Notes: generated by a model from the sequence alone, not told the origin. Counted from the stretch's first letter, positions 54,699-63,359 are shown. The stretch: 64,000 nt of DNA from Saccharibacillus nicotianae (GCF_042681745.1 NZ_JBHUGF010000014.1:62001-126000), one strand, 5' to 3'. Numbers and translations: made by a program.

Positions 54699-55490
54699 TT
54701 ACACTTCCCGACCATACACTTCAAACTGTGTCAAAGCTGGAAAAGGAGAAGGATCATCAGATTGGATTAACTCGGAGAGTGCCACCCATTCTACTGCTTT
54801 TTTTTCGATCAAAATGATTTGCGGTTGATGCGTTTTGACTAGATTCACTTGCTCTGAACTTCCATCCGAATACGTCAAAGTCACACGTTCCCAATAATTA
54901 TCGTGCGGAAAATCTGCTCGTAACGTCAGTGCTACCTGATCGATCAATACGTTACGTCCAAAATGAATCGTAATCGCCGCATCTGGACGCTGATTAATCC
55001 CCCACGATTCATAAGGCCATTCTCCATGCGAATGATTGGCACGATTACCATTGATCGCATTGCGCGCTGCAAACACCGCTTCTCCACGCGTCTCTACATT
55101 TGCCGAAGCATGTGGATAGCAGACTTCATTGGTATGTTGATCGTACGGGTTATAAGCTAAGTTGCGATGAGCCTGAATCTCTTCCGTCGTTGCTAGACGC
55201 GCCGTCAATAGATGCATCTCGCCTGTAAAAGACTTCGGTGAGTAGGAAGATCTTTTTTCTGCAAAAGGTATTGAGTATTGGTATTGTTCATCTGTCATAT
55301 AGATAAAAGCTTCACCCATCGAGTCTTCCAGTTGGATCATGAGATATGTATTGGGTTTGGAGCATTTGAGGACAATGATATCTTCGGGTTGGTATGCTTG
55401 GGTGTAGACGAGATGTACTTGGTTGGTGTCGGTATGAGAAGCTAAGACTTTGCCAGTGGCGCTTTGGATTTCGAGCGATAGGTTGGTCAT
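54699..55490 (-). CDS. Discoidin/F5-F8-like carbohydrate-binding protein (263 aa)
   Basis: 263 residues; GGAG lies 9 nt before ATG 55490. The N-terminal 120 residues form a beta-rich domain of unknown kind (HLVYTQAYQPEDIIVLKCSK). The C-terminal half (about 125-263) resembles an F5/8-type C or CBM32-like fold: SANVETRGEAVFAARNAING, then HGEWPYESWGINQRPDAAIT and VALTLRADFPHDNYWERVTL. No signal peptide; probably cytosolic sugar binding or sugar sensing. Role unknown; nearby are glycosidases. Confidence 0.65.
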   Translation of the reverse strand: MTNLSLEIQSATGKVLASHTDTNQVHLVYTQAYQPEDIIVLKCSKPNTYLMIQLEDSMGEAFIYMTDEQYQYSIPFAEKRSSYSPKSFTGEMHLLTARLATTEEIQAHRNLAYNPYDQHTNEVCYPHASANVETRGEAVFAARNAINGNRANHSHGEWPYESWGINQRPDAAITIHFGRNVLIDQVALTLRADFPHDNYWERVTLTYSDGSSEQVNLVKTHQPQIILIEKKAVEWVALSELIQSDDPSPFPALTQFEVYGREV

Positions 55491-55664
55491 GGGCTTGGGC
55501 TCCGTTCTATATGTTTATTTAGAGTACTTTAAAAGTTTATCAAGATCATTTTCAACGACACAGATATATGTACTACTCACTAAAGAGAACGCTATCATAT
55601 TAAGACTTAAATATCTATACTAGATCAAAATCAGTTTGTTTCTATATTTATTTTCAATAGAACG

Positions 55665-56057
55665 CTATTTGGATACAGAATACTGACGAAGTATATCTAC
55701 AATTTGCTCTAAAGAAGTGTTTCCTGTAGCAATATTCACAATAAATTCAACAGCAAATACACGCTCCATTCTCAGATGATAACCATTAATCATCAAAAAA
55801 GACTTCACTACTAAATAAGCTGTACGTTTATTACCATTATGAAAGCAATGGTTTTTAACAAGATATTCTAACAACGCCGCCGCTTTATCAAACAAGCTAG
55901 GATACGCATCTTCACCAAATAAGCTCTGCATCGGTCTATTTATAGCAGAATCAAGCAAGGTATGATCTTTGATTCCTGCCTGATCTACATCATTCATTTG
56001 TCGCATCATATAATAATGAGCAGCAACCACTTCTTCTTTGGTCAAAAATAACGTCAT
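55665..56057 (-). CDS. Doc-family toxin (Fic-related kinase)
   Basis: 130 residues. The Fic/Doc active-site motif HxFx(D/N)xNKR is present as HCFHNGNKR (H70 to R78). The family member Doc from phage P1 phosphorylates EF-Tu, halting translation. The rest (LTKEEVVAAHYYMMRQM, then IATGNTSLEQIVDILR) matches the Doc pattern; length is usual. It is the second gene after an AbrB-like antitoxin, one nucleotide apart, so the two are coupled. The partner is unusual: Doc is normally neutralised by Phd. Confidence 0.88.
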   Translation of the reverse strand: MTLFLTKEEVVAAHYYMMRQMNDVDQAGIKDHTLLDSAINRPMQSLFGEDAYPSLFDKAAALLEYLVKNHCFHNGNKRTAYLVVKSFLMINGYHLRMERVFAVEFIVNIATGNTSLEQIVDILRQYSVSK

Positions 56058-56058
56058 A

Positions 56059-56352
56059 TTATCTGTCCTTCAAATCATCAAATATCCCACGATCTTCTTC
56101 AAATACATCATAAAATGCTTCCAACACTTCAGGACGAACATGTTCAGGAAGCTCTATTTGACGAACCTTTCTTAGTATAATTTCTCCATCAGAATTTTCA
56201 ATAAATTCAATCTCATCGCCTTGAGAAATATCCAACTTCTCAGCAAGCAACTTTGGAAAGCTAACTCCAAGACTGTTACCCATCCGACCAATTTTACGAG
56301 AATATACGTTATGATCTGACTTTTTTTGATTTAGCTTTATCGTTTTGTTCAC
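56059..56352 (-). CDS. AbrB/MazE/SpoVT-like antitoxin
   Basis: About 97 residues from GTG 56352 (AAGGTGAT upstream); an upstream GTG (56361) is also in frame. A swapped-hairpin AbrB fold: SRKIGRMGNSLGVSFPKLLAEKLDISQGDEIEFIENSDGEIILRKV, which includes the usual G-NSLGVSFPK and GDEIEF segments. The C-terminal acidic tail VFEEDRGIFDDLKDR probably inhibits the toxin. The palindrome AGTTATAACTGTTATAACT at 56386-56404 is 34 nt upstream, fitting autoregulation. Confidence 0.88.
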   Translation of the reverse strand: MNKTIKLNQKKSDHNVYSRKIGRMGNSLGVSFPKLLAEKLDISQGDEIEFIENSDGEIILRKVRQIELPEHVRPEVLEAFYDVFEEDRGIFDDLKDR

Positions 56353-56385
56353 TCTAATCACCTTTTTTATTTGTTTAACTATGCG

Positions 56386-56404
56386 AGTTATAACTGTTAT
56401 AACT
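56386..56404 (-). promoter_or_regulatory. Perfect palindrome operator of the AbrB-Doc operon
   Basis: AGTTATAAC-t-GTTATAACT is a 9-bp-arm perfect palindrome, 34 nt upstream of the antitoxin start codon. It is likely the autorepressor site. Confidence 0.7.
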
Positions 56405-56432
56405 TTGAATAGAAAATATCATAGTTAATAGT

Positions 56433-56473
56433 AAAAAGCCACCTATCAGTATCTAATAGATGGCTTCTTTTAT
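56433..56473 (-). terminator. Terminator of the MetE-like gene
   Basis: On the minus strand GAAGCCATCTATTAG pairs imperfectly with TAGGTGGCTTTTT, followed by a T-run. It is about 55 nt past the gene end. Confidence 0.8.
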
Positions 56474-56527
56474 GCTTTTAATTCAAATATCTAATCAAGA
56501 TTATATATTCTTTTATCAATTAGAAGA

Positions 56528-57688
56528 TTACTTCGCCCAATACTGCTCCGCAATTTTCTGCCCTTGATTGATTTTTTTCCACTGTTCCGCTTCGGTCAAC
56601 TCGTTACCGCCATCGCAAGAAGCAAATCCGCATTGATGAGAAAGTAACAAACGATCTTTATCAATAATCGTAGATGCTTCATCCAACAAGCGAAGAACAC
56701 GTTCTTCATCGTCTAACGTACTTGTTTTGGAGGATAGCAAGCCCAAAACAACCTCAGTGTTTGGCTTGTCTTTGAACACAGCAAGCGCTTCAAGTGAACC
56801 TGCACGCTCGTCATCCCACTCCAAGAAGAAGCGATCATATTTCAATTGCTTCAAGAACAAGTTCGCAATCTTCACATACGATCCGCCGCCCATATTACGA
56901 GAATCGTAGTTGCCACGGCAGTTATGTGTCCACATTTTTAGTCCAAGACTGTGACCGTAATCGATAACCGTATTGCTAATATCAATAAATTCAGTCGCAA
57001 GCGCCTGTACTTCTTCTTGGTTAATATGCTCGCCCGTATACGGAGAGTTCGGGTTATCATCGGCAAATAGTTCCCATAAGCAATCGTCAAATTGCAGGAT
57101 TTTACCGCCAGCTTCTGCAAATTCTTTCACAAATTCAGTATAGGCTTTAACCAGACCTGCTTTGAGTTCTTTGGCATTCTGGTAAACCGCATCTGTGCCA
57201 CCAATATTATCCGACCATGATAATTCACCGAAAATATGAGATGGAGACGGTACGCAAAGCTTCGTCTCACGATCGCCTGCATGATCTTTTAACTTTTTGA
57301 ATACTTCGATAAAATGATGATTTTTTCCGCCGAGTTCGCCTGTGATCCGTAGTCCGATATCTTTGCGTGTCTCGTATTTGGAACTTCCATCGGTATCGCG
57401 GAAAAAGTATCCATGATCTGCAATATAACGTTCGATCCCTTGGAAGCCCCAGACAAAGTCTAGATGCCACATGGATTTGGAATATTCACCATCTGTAATG
57501 ATCGACAGATCATTTTCGATTTCTTTTTCCACGACAGACTGGATCGCTTTTGCTTCTGTCTGCTCATATCCATCGAACTCCTGATAAAATGGATAGTTAA
57601 TATCATCACGATGCTCGATTTGTGTTTTATATTCTAACAACTCAGCTGGTCGCAACAAGCTACCTACGATTTGAAATTTATCACTCAT
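56528..57688 (-). CDS. Cobalamin-independent methionine synthase-like methyltransferase (YxjG/YxjH type)
   Basis: 386 residues from ATG 57688, with AAGGGGGA upstream. It has the C-terminal barrel fold of MetE only: SLLRPAEL start; zinc ligands in HNCRGN and CGFASCDGG; and QFDDCLWEL. B. subtilis YxjG/YxjH have about 378 residues, with the same motifs. It is assumed to transfer a methyl group to homocysteine, possibly from S-methylmethionine or a vitamin-B12-independent donor. No S-box riboswitch is visible in the upstream 235 nt, unlike in B. subtilis. Confidence 0.9.
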   Translation of the reverse strand: MSDKFQIVGSLLRPAELLEYKTQIEHRDDINYPFYQEFDGYEQTEAKAIQSVVEKEIENDLSIITDGEYSKSMWHLDFVWGFQGIERYIADHGYFFRDTDGSSKYETRKDIGLRITGELGGKNHHFIEVFKKLKDHAGDRETKLCVPSPSHIFGELSWSDNIGGTDAVYQNAKELKAGLVKAYTEFVKEFAEAGGKILQFDDCLWELFADDNPNSPYTGEHINQEEVQALATEFIDISNTVIDYGHSLGLKMWTHNCRGNYDSRNMGGGSYVKIANLFLKQLKYDRFFLEWDDERAGSLEALAVFKDKPNTEVVLGLLSSKTSTLDDEERVLRLLDEASTIIDKDRLLLSHQCGFASCDGGNELTEAEQWKKINQGQKIAEQYWAK

Positions 57689-57923
57689 GTTAAAATCCCC
57701 CTTGGTGTGATTCACGATTAATAATTATTTGTTTATTTTAACATGAGGAGACTTTCTTGACGTAAGCTGAAAAGGTATATCTGGTTATAGTTATTAGCTA
57801 TGGCAAAAAAACAATGTAGATGGGGAATTTCTGACTCCAATACATATTTTTATACACTCAAACATCCCTTATATTTCCTCTAGCGGATACAACAGAACTT
57901 GTATCACAGGCGACAAAAATAAT

Positions 57924-58511
57924 TTAAAACCGTATCTGTTTTAGCGTGGTTTTATAATGATCCATCTTTTTCTGAAATGCACTTCGAGGATCTTTTATTA
58001 AGTGAAGCTGACTTCGATCTGCAATCTCCTCGATGATCTGATCGATACTTTTATCGTCTGTTATGATTTTCTCTTCTGTAATGGTATGGTCAAAAGCATA
58101 CATACATTTTTCAATTTGGTCTTTTGCCCATGTGCCCCGTTCAAAGCGTTTTTTGAGTCGTTTCTCAATCGTTTCCTTTTCCGCATAAAGGATAAAGTGA
58201 TGTACTTCTATGCCATCCCGCATCAAGCGACCAATGATTTTCTCATAATAGAGAGGATCAATCAATGTCATAGGCGCGATAATAGTACCTTCATATGTAA
58301 ATGATAAATATTTCAGCATATCGTAATTAAACGAACGCCACTGCGTATGGTCTTGAAAATTAGGCTCATGTAAAGCTATAGGTATATTTTTACGAATAAA
58401 ATAGCCAACATTCTCAGGATCATAGACAAATGAATCAGGCAGTCTTCGATGCAACTCATACGCACAAGTCGATTTGCCAGAACCGTAAGCTCCATTGAGC
58501 CAAATAATCAT
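57924..58511 (-). CDS. TmrB-like P-loop ATPase (tunicamycin resistance type)
   Basis: 195 residues. P-loop GAYGSGKST near residues 7-15; YELHRRLPDSFVYDPENVGY and GRLMRDGIEVHHFILYAEKETIEKRL are close to B. subtilis TmrB, which binds ATP and tunicamycin at the membrane. Length matches TmrB. It starts inside the end of the MarR gene (4-nt overlap), forming a marR-tmrB operon, so it may serve resistance to a nucleoside-type antibiotic under MarR control. The specific ligand is inferred. Confidence 0.87.
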   Translation of the reverse strand: MIIWLNGAYGSGKSTCAYELHRRLPDSFVYDPENVGYFIRKNIPIALHEPNFQDHTQWRSFNYDMLKYLSFTYEGTIIAPMTLIDPLYYEKIIGRLMRDGIEVHHFILYAEKETIEKRLKKRFERGTWAKDQIEKCMYAFDHTITEEKIITDDKSIDQIIEEIADRSQLHLIKDPRSAFQKKMDHYKTTLKQIRF

Positions 58512-58951
58512 TGGAACACCTCTTCTTCTAAATGCTGTGCCACTTTTCTCAAAATCTCTTCAAACTTTCTAGCTTCTTCTGACTCAAGTGGATCATAGAA
58601 AAATTGAATCATTTTCTCTGAAAATGCCGCTTCGATCTTCATCATATCGAATCCTTTATCACTCAGCTCTAACGTGAATCTTCTTTTATCTTTAAGATTC
58701 TCTTTTTTAATCACATAGTCATGCTTTAACAACGTTTTGACCATTTCAACAACAGACGACTTTTTCACACTCAATCGGTTAGCAATCTCCGTAACTGTAG
58801 CTCGATCTCCATCCTTATGTAATTTATAAATAGCGATTAAATATTGATAACTATTGAAGGTCATCTCACCGCACCCTGCTTTCAAAAACTCAGCGTTTAA
58901 TTGGCGGTTAAAGAACTTGTAGCAGGTATCCAAACTTTTGAAAATAGTCAT
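58508..58951 (-). CDS. MarR-family transcriptional regulator
   Basis: 147 residues. Winged helix (about 30-100) with TVTEIANRLSVKKSSVVEMVKTLLKHDYV and the wing DKRRFTLELSDKG. GGAGAA precedes ATG 58951. Just upstream is a perfect palindrome GTTAGGTAGCCTAAC (58978-58992), downstream of a TATATT-like -10, fitting autorepression of the marR-tmrB operon. Confidence 0.93.
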   Translation of the reverse strand: MTIFKSLDTCYKFFNRQLNAEFLKAGCGEMTFNSYQYLIAIYKLHKDGDRATVTEIANRLSVKKSSVVEMVKTLLKHDYVIKKENLKDKRRFTLELSDKGFDMMKIEAAFSEKMIQFFYDPLESEEARKFEEILRKVAQHLEEEVFQ

Positions 58952-58977
58952 AAGTTCTCCTTTTTAAAAATTAGTGA

Positions 58978-58992
58978 GTTAGGCTACCTAAC
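58978..58992 (-). promoter_or_regulatory. MarR operator upstream of marR-tmrB
   Basis: GTTAGG-CTA-CCTAAC is a perfect 6-bp-arm palindrome with 3-nt spacer, 27 nt before the marR ATG, next to a TATATT element on the minus strand (near 58998-59004). Confidence 0.75.
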
Positions 58993-59080
58993 ATAATATA
59001 TAGAATTGAAGAATTTAGCAAGAATTTTTACTCATATCATAAAAAAGACAATTTTATATATACTTAGTTCCTTTTTATAA

Positions 59081-59129
59081 GTTTACTATAATCTTGATCA
59101 TATTAGCTTAGATCAAGATTATAGTAAAC
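59081..59129. repeat. 19-bp perfect inverted repeat
   Basis: GTTTACTATAATCTTGATC (59081-59099) and its exact reverse complement (59111-59129) are separated by 11 nt. No T-run follows on either strand, so it is not a standard terminator. It lies 107 nt downstream of the HD-Hsp90 gene. Confidence 0.85.
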
Positions 59130-59235
59130 AAAATATCAGCAATACTTATAATCAAGACTATTAAGATATTTATTTTATATACTAGTAAGTTAAGTATTAA
59201 CAAAAAGATACAGGGTTTAAAATTTACATGAAAAC

Positions 59236-61722
59236 TTAAAATTCATTGATTTTATTTTTATATTCTTCCGTCAATAAAGTTTTGCTATAATTATGATATT
59301 TTTTCAAATACTTTTTTAATATAGTTTCTTCTAAAATATTATTATTATTTTCTAATAAATATAGATATAAAGCTTGGTAAATTGAATTACTTATTAAATT
59401 TTTATCAATATTTAATAGCTGTTTTCTAGATACATCAGGGATAATATTTTCATCGATAATATTAATAATAATGTTTGCTTTACTAAATAATTTCATATTT
59501 ATAGCATTTTTCACATTCATATCTCTATTCTCTATAAATACTTTTCTTAAATATATATTAGCATTTATACTTTTCCCTCCTTTAGATAATTGTATATATT
59601 TGTCTACTTCTTCTAGCCCAAAAAAGTTTAATTCATAAGTAGATACATAAGTTCCAGAATTATTATCATGATGATAATTATCTAATCCATCTAGATCATC
59701 AATTTTCAGACCAGAAACAAGTTCATCGCCACTAATTAAAAAATCATTTCTATAATCTGGAATCTTGACATTGGAAGAAATTGCTATATCGATATCATCA
59801 TTTGTGTAATTTTCTCTATAATGATCCTCAATATCACCTATATGCTCTTCGATATTTATTACTTCGTCTAAATCATTAGAATCATCAACATACATAAACG
59901 AAATATATTTTAGGATATTATTATTCACGTAATTTCTTAATGAAATATTTTCTTTAGGATTTGAATATATTTTTTTACCATCATATGAAAAATCTATTCT
60001 TTGAGATTTTATATCTTTGATATTTTGAATAAATAACGACTCTGACGTTATCGCTTTAGGAAAATAAATTGTAGCTTCTACATTATTCAAATATTTTGAA
60101 AGATTTATAAATTCTTTGTTATCTGATTTTTTTGAATTAATATTCGATAATTCACCGTTCATATCAATATGAATTTCAAATTCATCAATTAGAAAAGTTT
60201 CGCTGATATACTTATATATCTCTTCATAATTTTTAAACACTTTAAAAAAATCAGAATATTCAAAAATTATTTCAGTACCTAAAAAATCTAAATTCTTAAA
60301 TTCTTTAATCGAAACATACTCATTATCTTTTTGTATCTCCACTTCAAGTAATTTATCTTCTCGATATCCTTTTGTTCTAATAAGAATATTATTACTTAAC
60401 ATAAATCCAGTAAGAAATCCTATCCCATATCTACCAATAGGTTTATAACTATAATCACCTAACAAATATTCTTCTGATTGAAAATAAGAAGACCCTACTG
60501 CTAAAAAAAAGTTTTTCAATTCAAATATATTCATACCCTTTCCATTATCTTTTATTTTTACTTGGCCGTTTTTTTTATCAATAATAATAAATATTTTAGG
60601 TTGATATGGTTGGTTGTATCTTATATTTTGATCTTTTGATTTGATTTCTTGTAACATTAAACATGCATCTATGGAATTTTGTACTATTTCTCTTAACCCA
60701 ACTCGTTTATCTCCATACAGATTTTCTCCCATTAATAGTTTCAATGTTTTTTGATAATTCATTTGAAATTTTAAATCTACGAATGTATAACTTTTTAGAG
60801 TGATTTTATTTTGAACTTTATAATATATGTCTAGTTTATGTGGATTTTTGAATTCTTTAGTCATTTCAATAGCATGTAGTATCTCCTCATTTATCCACTC
60901 TATATAACGAAGCAATTTTCTATATATATTAGGTTCTCCACATTTACCATAAATGTAAATAGATCTTTCTCCCGTATTGGGATTAATTGTTATTTTGTCA
61001 ATATTATCAATAGCAAAGTGTTGTTTCCATTCTTCCTTACTATATGCTTTAGGATTAATAGCTGTGTATAATCTACGAGGTGTCCTTGAGCCATCAAAAT
61101 CTAAAATATCTCCTAATCTTAGCAACAAAGAACAAAACTGAATATTTATACTTAGTTCACCTATTATATATTTACTACTCATATTATTCTTCACCCAAAG
61201 TATATCTCGAGTATGTGAATCACATACTTCTGCTACTATATTAGCAAAAGATTTATTTCTCATACCCGGAATTAAAAGGTGATCTGTTAATTCTTTTAAA
61301 ATATATATAGAAGACCTCTTTGCATGGACTTTTCTAATATATTCTTGCAAGGCCTCTATTTCATCACCATTAAATTTTATAAGTAAAGAAGTATATTTGA
61401 TTTCGTTATATATAAGTTCATCATTTTTTATTTTATGAATTTCTTCTTCTGTAGCGGCCATTCCTATATCATGTAACAACGCAGCAAGAATCAGTACAGA
61501 AATCTCTAGTTCATTCAGATTATCTATATCGGGAATAAGCTTAAACATGTTATTCATAATCCTAAACGAGTGCTCGGTATCGTGCTGAGTATAATTTGGA
61601 AAAACTTTAGCAATACGTTGATTCAATAATGGTTTTACATCTTCATATACGTTTAGAATAATATAATAGTAATTAGGATTTTTTTCTTTTAAAGCTTTTA
61701 CTAATAAATTCTCTGTAATCAT
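59236..61722 (-). CDS. HD domain + Hsp90-like (GHKL) ATPase protein; candidate defence protein
   Basis: 828 residues. N-terminal HD metal-dependent phosphohydrolase-like domain (about 40-215): H47-D48, H51, H84-D85, and DSH at 168-170 with GDILDFDG near 204. It is followed by an Hsp90-type GHKL ATPase (about 340-640): N-box REIVQNSIDA (E345, N349, D352), G1 box DNGKGM at 392-397, G2 GRYGIGF at 430-436. The C-terminal region (about 640-828) is like the middle domain, but without HtpG motifs. Unlike HtpG it has an HD domain, and the HD is in the same chain. The gene stands alone and is much more A+T-rich than its neighbours. It could hydrolyse nucleotides upon phage sensing; not known. Confidence 0.85.
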   Translation of the reverse strand: MITENLLVKALKEKNPNYYYIILNVYEDVKPLLNQRIAKVFPNYTQHDTEHSFRIMNNMFKLIPDIDNLNELEISVLILAALLHDIGMAATEEEIHKIKNDELIYNEIKYTSLLIKFNGDEIEALQEYIRKVHAKRSSIYILKELTDHLLIPGMRNKSFANIVAEVCDSHTRDILWVKNNMSSKYIIGELSINIQFCSLLLRLGDILDFDGSRTPRRLYTAINPKAYSKEEWKQHFAIDNIDKITINPNTGERSIYIYGKCGEPNIYRKLLRYIEWINEEILHAIEMTKEFKNPHKLDIYYKVQNKITLKSYTFVDLKFQMNYQKTLKLLMGENLYGDKRVGLREIVQNSIDACLMLQEIKSKDQNIRYNQPYQPKIFIIIDKKNGQVKIKDNGKGMNIFELKNFFLAVGSSYFQSEEYLLGDYSYKPIGRYGIGFLTGFMLSNNILIRTKGYREDKLLEVEIQKDNEYVSIKEFKNLDFLGTEIIFEYSDFFKVFKNYEEIYKYISETFLIDEFEIHIDMNGELSNINSKKSDNKEFINLSKYLNNVEATIYFPKAITSESLFIQNIKDIKSQRIDFSYDGKKIYSNPKENISLRNYVNNNILKYISFMYVDDSNDLDEVINIEEHIGDIEDHYRENYTNDDIDIAISSNVKIPDYRNDFLISGDELVSGLKIDDLDGLDNYHHDNNSGTYVSTYELNFFGLEEVDKYIQLSKGGKSINANIYLRKVFIENRDMNVKNAINMKLFSKANIIINIIDENIIPDVSRKQLLNIDKNLISNSIYQALYLYLLENNNNILEETILKKYLKKYHNYSKTLLTEEYKNKINEF

Positions 61723-61865
61723 TTTACACTCCTATAATTTTATATATTTGTAATAAAGAACTATATGAAATATATTATATTGCTTTTGTCTTAATAATTG
61801 TAATTATTTATATGTTTTATTCTATTATTAATATAATCATTAAGTTCCGTTTATATCTTAAAACA

Positions 61866-61896
61866 CAAAAAGACCACCTTTAAAGGTGGTCTTTTC
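61866..61896 (-). terminator. Terminator of ssrA
   Basis: AAAAGACCACC/GGTGGTCTTTT stem with TTTAAA loop, T-run on the minus strand, directly downstream of the tmRNA 3' end. Confidence 0.9.
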
Positions 61897-61907
61897 TATG
61901 TTCATAA

Positions 61908-62269
61908 TGGAGGCGAGGGGAGTCGAACCCCTGTCCGAAGGCAACGTTACATAAGCTTCTACGGGTGTAGTGACAGATTTGATGTCACCCTAGGAACTCC
62001 CTGTCACCGGATTCCCTTTGGGTCAGCCTGGTTATCTTATTCAGCACACCTCAGGCGGAGATGTGACAGCGTAGCCCACTATTAGTTGGGCCCTCGTCCT
62101 GGCACATGGGCGATGCGAGGGGAGAGCACGCTCACAGGTTATTAAGCTGCGAAAGCGTAGTTAGTTTGTTGTTTGCCGTTTAATAGGCTTTAGCGTTGAT
62201 AAAGCGGACGCGTCCCCACTACCCGCTACCCATGCTCGAACTACCCCCGTCGAATCCATAAACGCCCCC
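61908..62269 (-). ncRNA. ssrA: Transfer-messenger RNA (tmRNA, ssrA)
   Basis: 362 nt on the minus strand. The 5' GGGGGCG (62263-62269) pairs with 3' CGCCTCC with discriminator A at 61908, and CCA is not encoded. The T-arm GGACAGGGGTTCGACTCCCCT lies near the 3' end. The tag frame GGC AAA CAA CAA ACT AAC TAC GCT TTC GCA GCT, then TAA TAA (62139-62177), gives the tag GKQQTNYAFAA, as in Paenibacillus. tmRNA with SmpB rescues stalled ribosomes. smpB lies upstream in the same orientation, 380 nt away. Confidence 0.97.
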
Positions 62270-62651
62270 TTAATATAAGGGTGCTGGATTAGAACGGATC
62301 ACATGAGTCTCGTTATCCGAATATACAGCAACAGTCTTTCCCTCCATAAGAAAGAACTGTAAAGTGTGTCATGTATCAGCCATAGGCTGTTTCTATTGAA
62401 AGAATATACATTGACCACAGACTATGAGTATACCACATTTTAGGCTCTGTGAACAGTTGCCCAAATGCGACAACGTTGTTCTGAAATCCATATAATGTTG
62501 TGCCTCTAGTCATTATCTGCTCTGTAAGCCAGATGATACTAACCTAGGCGCTGATTCGCACCAGCTTCTTTATCCATTTACCCATCTAACCTTCAATTGT
62601 AACTAACTCGCTACAAAATGATAAAGACTGCACTTTTCAACGTTTATCAAC
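62270..62651. other. smpB-ssrA intergenic region holding the ssrA promoter
   Basis: 382 nt without a supported gene. The best promoter candidate on the minus strand is an extended -10 TGGTATACT (-10 at 62427-62432), which would give a pre-tmRNA with a leader of about 150 nt. A 25-codon frame (62270-62347) ending exactly at the tmRNA 5' boundary has no ribosome site. Confidence 0.6.
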
Positions 62652-63134
62652 TTAACGAGAAATCTTCTGATTATCCCGTAATGCGCGTTGAATATCGCGA
62701 TCTGCATCTTTTTTGGCTGCTGTCGCACGTTTATCATGTTGTTTTTTACCTTTACCGAGTCCAATTAATAGCTTTGCATACCCGTTACGGATATAGATTT
62801 TAAGCGGAACGATTGTATATCCATCTCGCTTAGAAGCACCGATCAATTTACTGATCTGACCTTTATGCAATAACAATTTACGAGTACGTGTCGGATCGGT
62901 AGGATTGGCACGATTCCCTTCTTCAAAAGGGCTGATATGCATGTTATGCAAAAATACTTCACCATTACGAATCGTCGAAAACGCATCGCCAATATTGGCT
63001 CTTGCCCGGCGTAAGGATTTGATCTCTGTTCCGGTTAAGACCATCCCTGCTTCATACGTATCTTCGATAAAATAATCGTGTGACGCTTTTTTGTTTTGTG
63101 CGAGAACTTTACTTTCACCCTTTTTGGTCGCCAT
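62652..63134 (-). CDS. smpB: SsrA-binding protein SmpB
   Basis: 160 residues. Typical SmpB start: NKKASHDYFIEDTYEAGMVLTGTEIKSLR, then RRARANIGDAF, ISPFEEGNRANPTDPTRTRKLLLHKGQI, GYTIVPLKIYIRNGYAKLLIGLGKGKKQHDKR. It binds tmRNA and brings it to stalled ribosomes; cytosolic. AAAGGAGTG precedes ATG 63134. Gene order rnr?-smpB-ssrA is the conserved one of Bacillales. Confidence 0.97.
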   Translation of the reverse strand: MATKKGESKVLAQNKKASHDYFIEDTYEAGMVLTGTEIKSLRRARANIGDAFSTIRNGEVFLHNMHISPFEEGNRANPTDPTRTRKLLLHKGQISKLIGASKRDGYTIVPLKIYIRNGYAKLLIGLGKGKKQHDKRATAAKKDADRDIQRALRDNQKISR

Positions 63135-63291
63135 AAGGGTTCACTCCTTTATTACTGAATTAGTAATTACATTCATGCTTACCATCTTTTTTTACTTTAA
63201 CCCGATCAACATTATTAAAAAAATAATTAATCAGTATCCCTTTGAACTTACTTCTTTATCTATACTTTTGCCAGCATAATCTTCAAATAAA

Positions 63292-63349
63292 GATCGGCAT
63301 TTCTCCTATATCCTTGAGCACGGTATAGGGATACAGGAGAAAGCCGATC
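63292..63349 (-). terminator. Hairpin after the RNase R-like gene
   Basis: On the minus strand GATCGGCTTTCTCCT pairs with AGGAGAAATGCCGATC (two mismatches) around a long loop; TTTATTTG follows. Lies 10 nt after the tail gene, before smpB. Confidence 0.75.
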
Positions 63350-63359
63350 GATATCTTAT

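Noticed and set aside
57689..57923. S-box riboswitch before the MetE-like gene
   Set aside because: B. subtilis yxjG has one, but no S-box stems or conserved loops are visible here.
61860..61930. att-type direct repeat of the ssrA end flanking the HD-Hsp90 gene
   Set aside because: I looked for the tmRNA 3' sequence near 58900-59240 and did not see a second copy.
62270..62347. 25-codon minus-strand frame ending with TAA exactly at the tmRNA 5' boundary
   Set aside because: No ribosome binding site before its ATG and it lies in the expected pre-tmRNA leader; the coincidence with the 5' end is probably chance.
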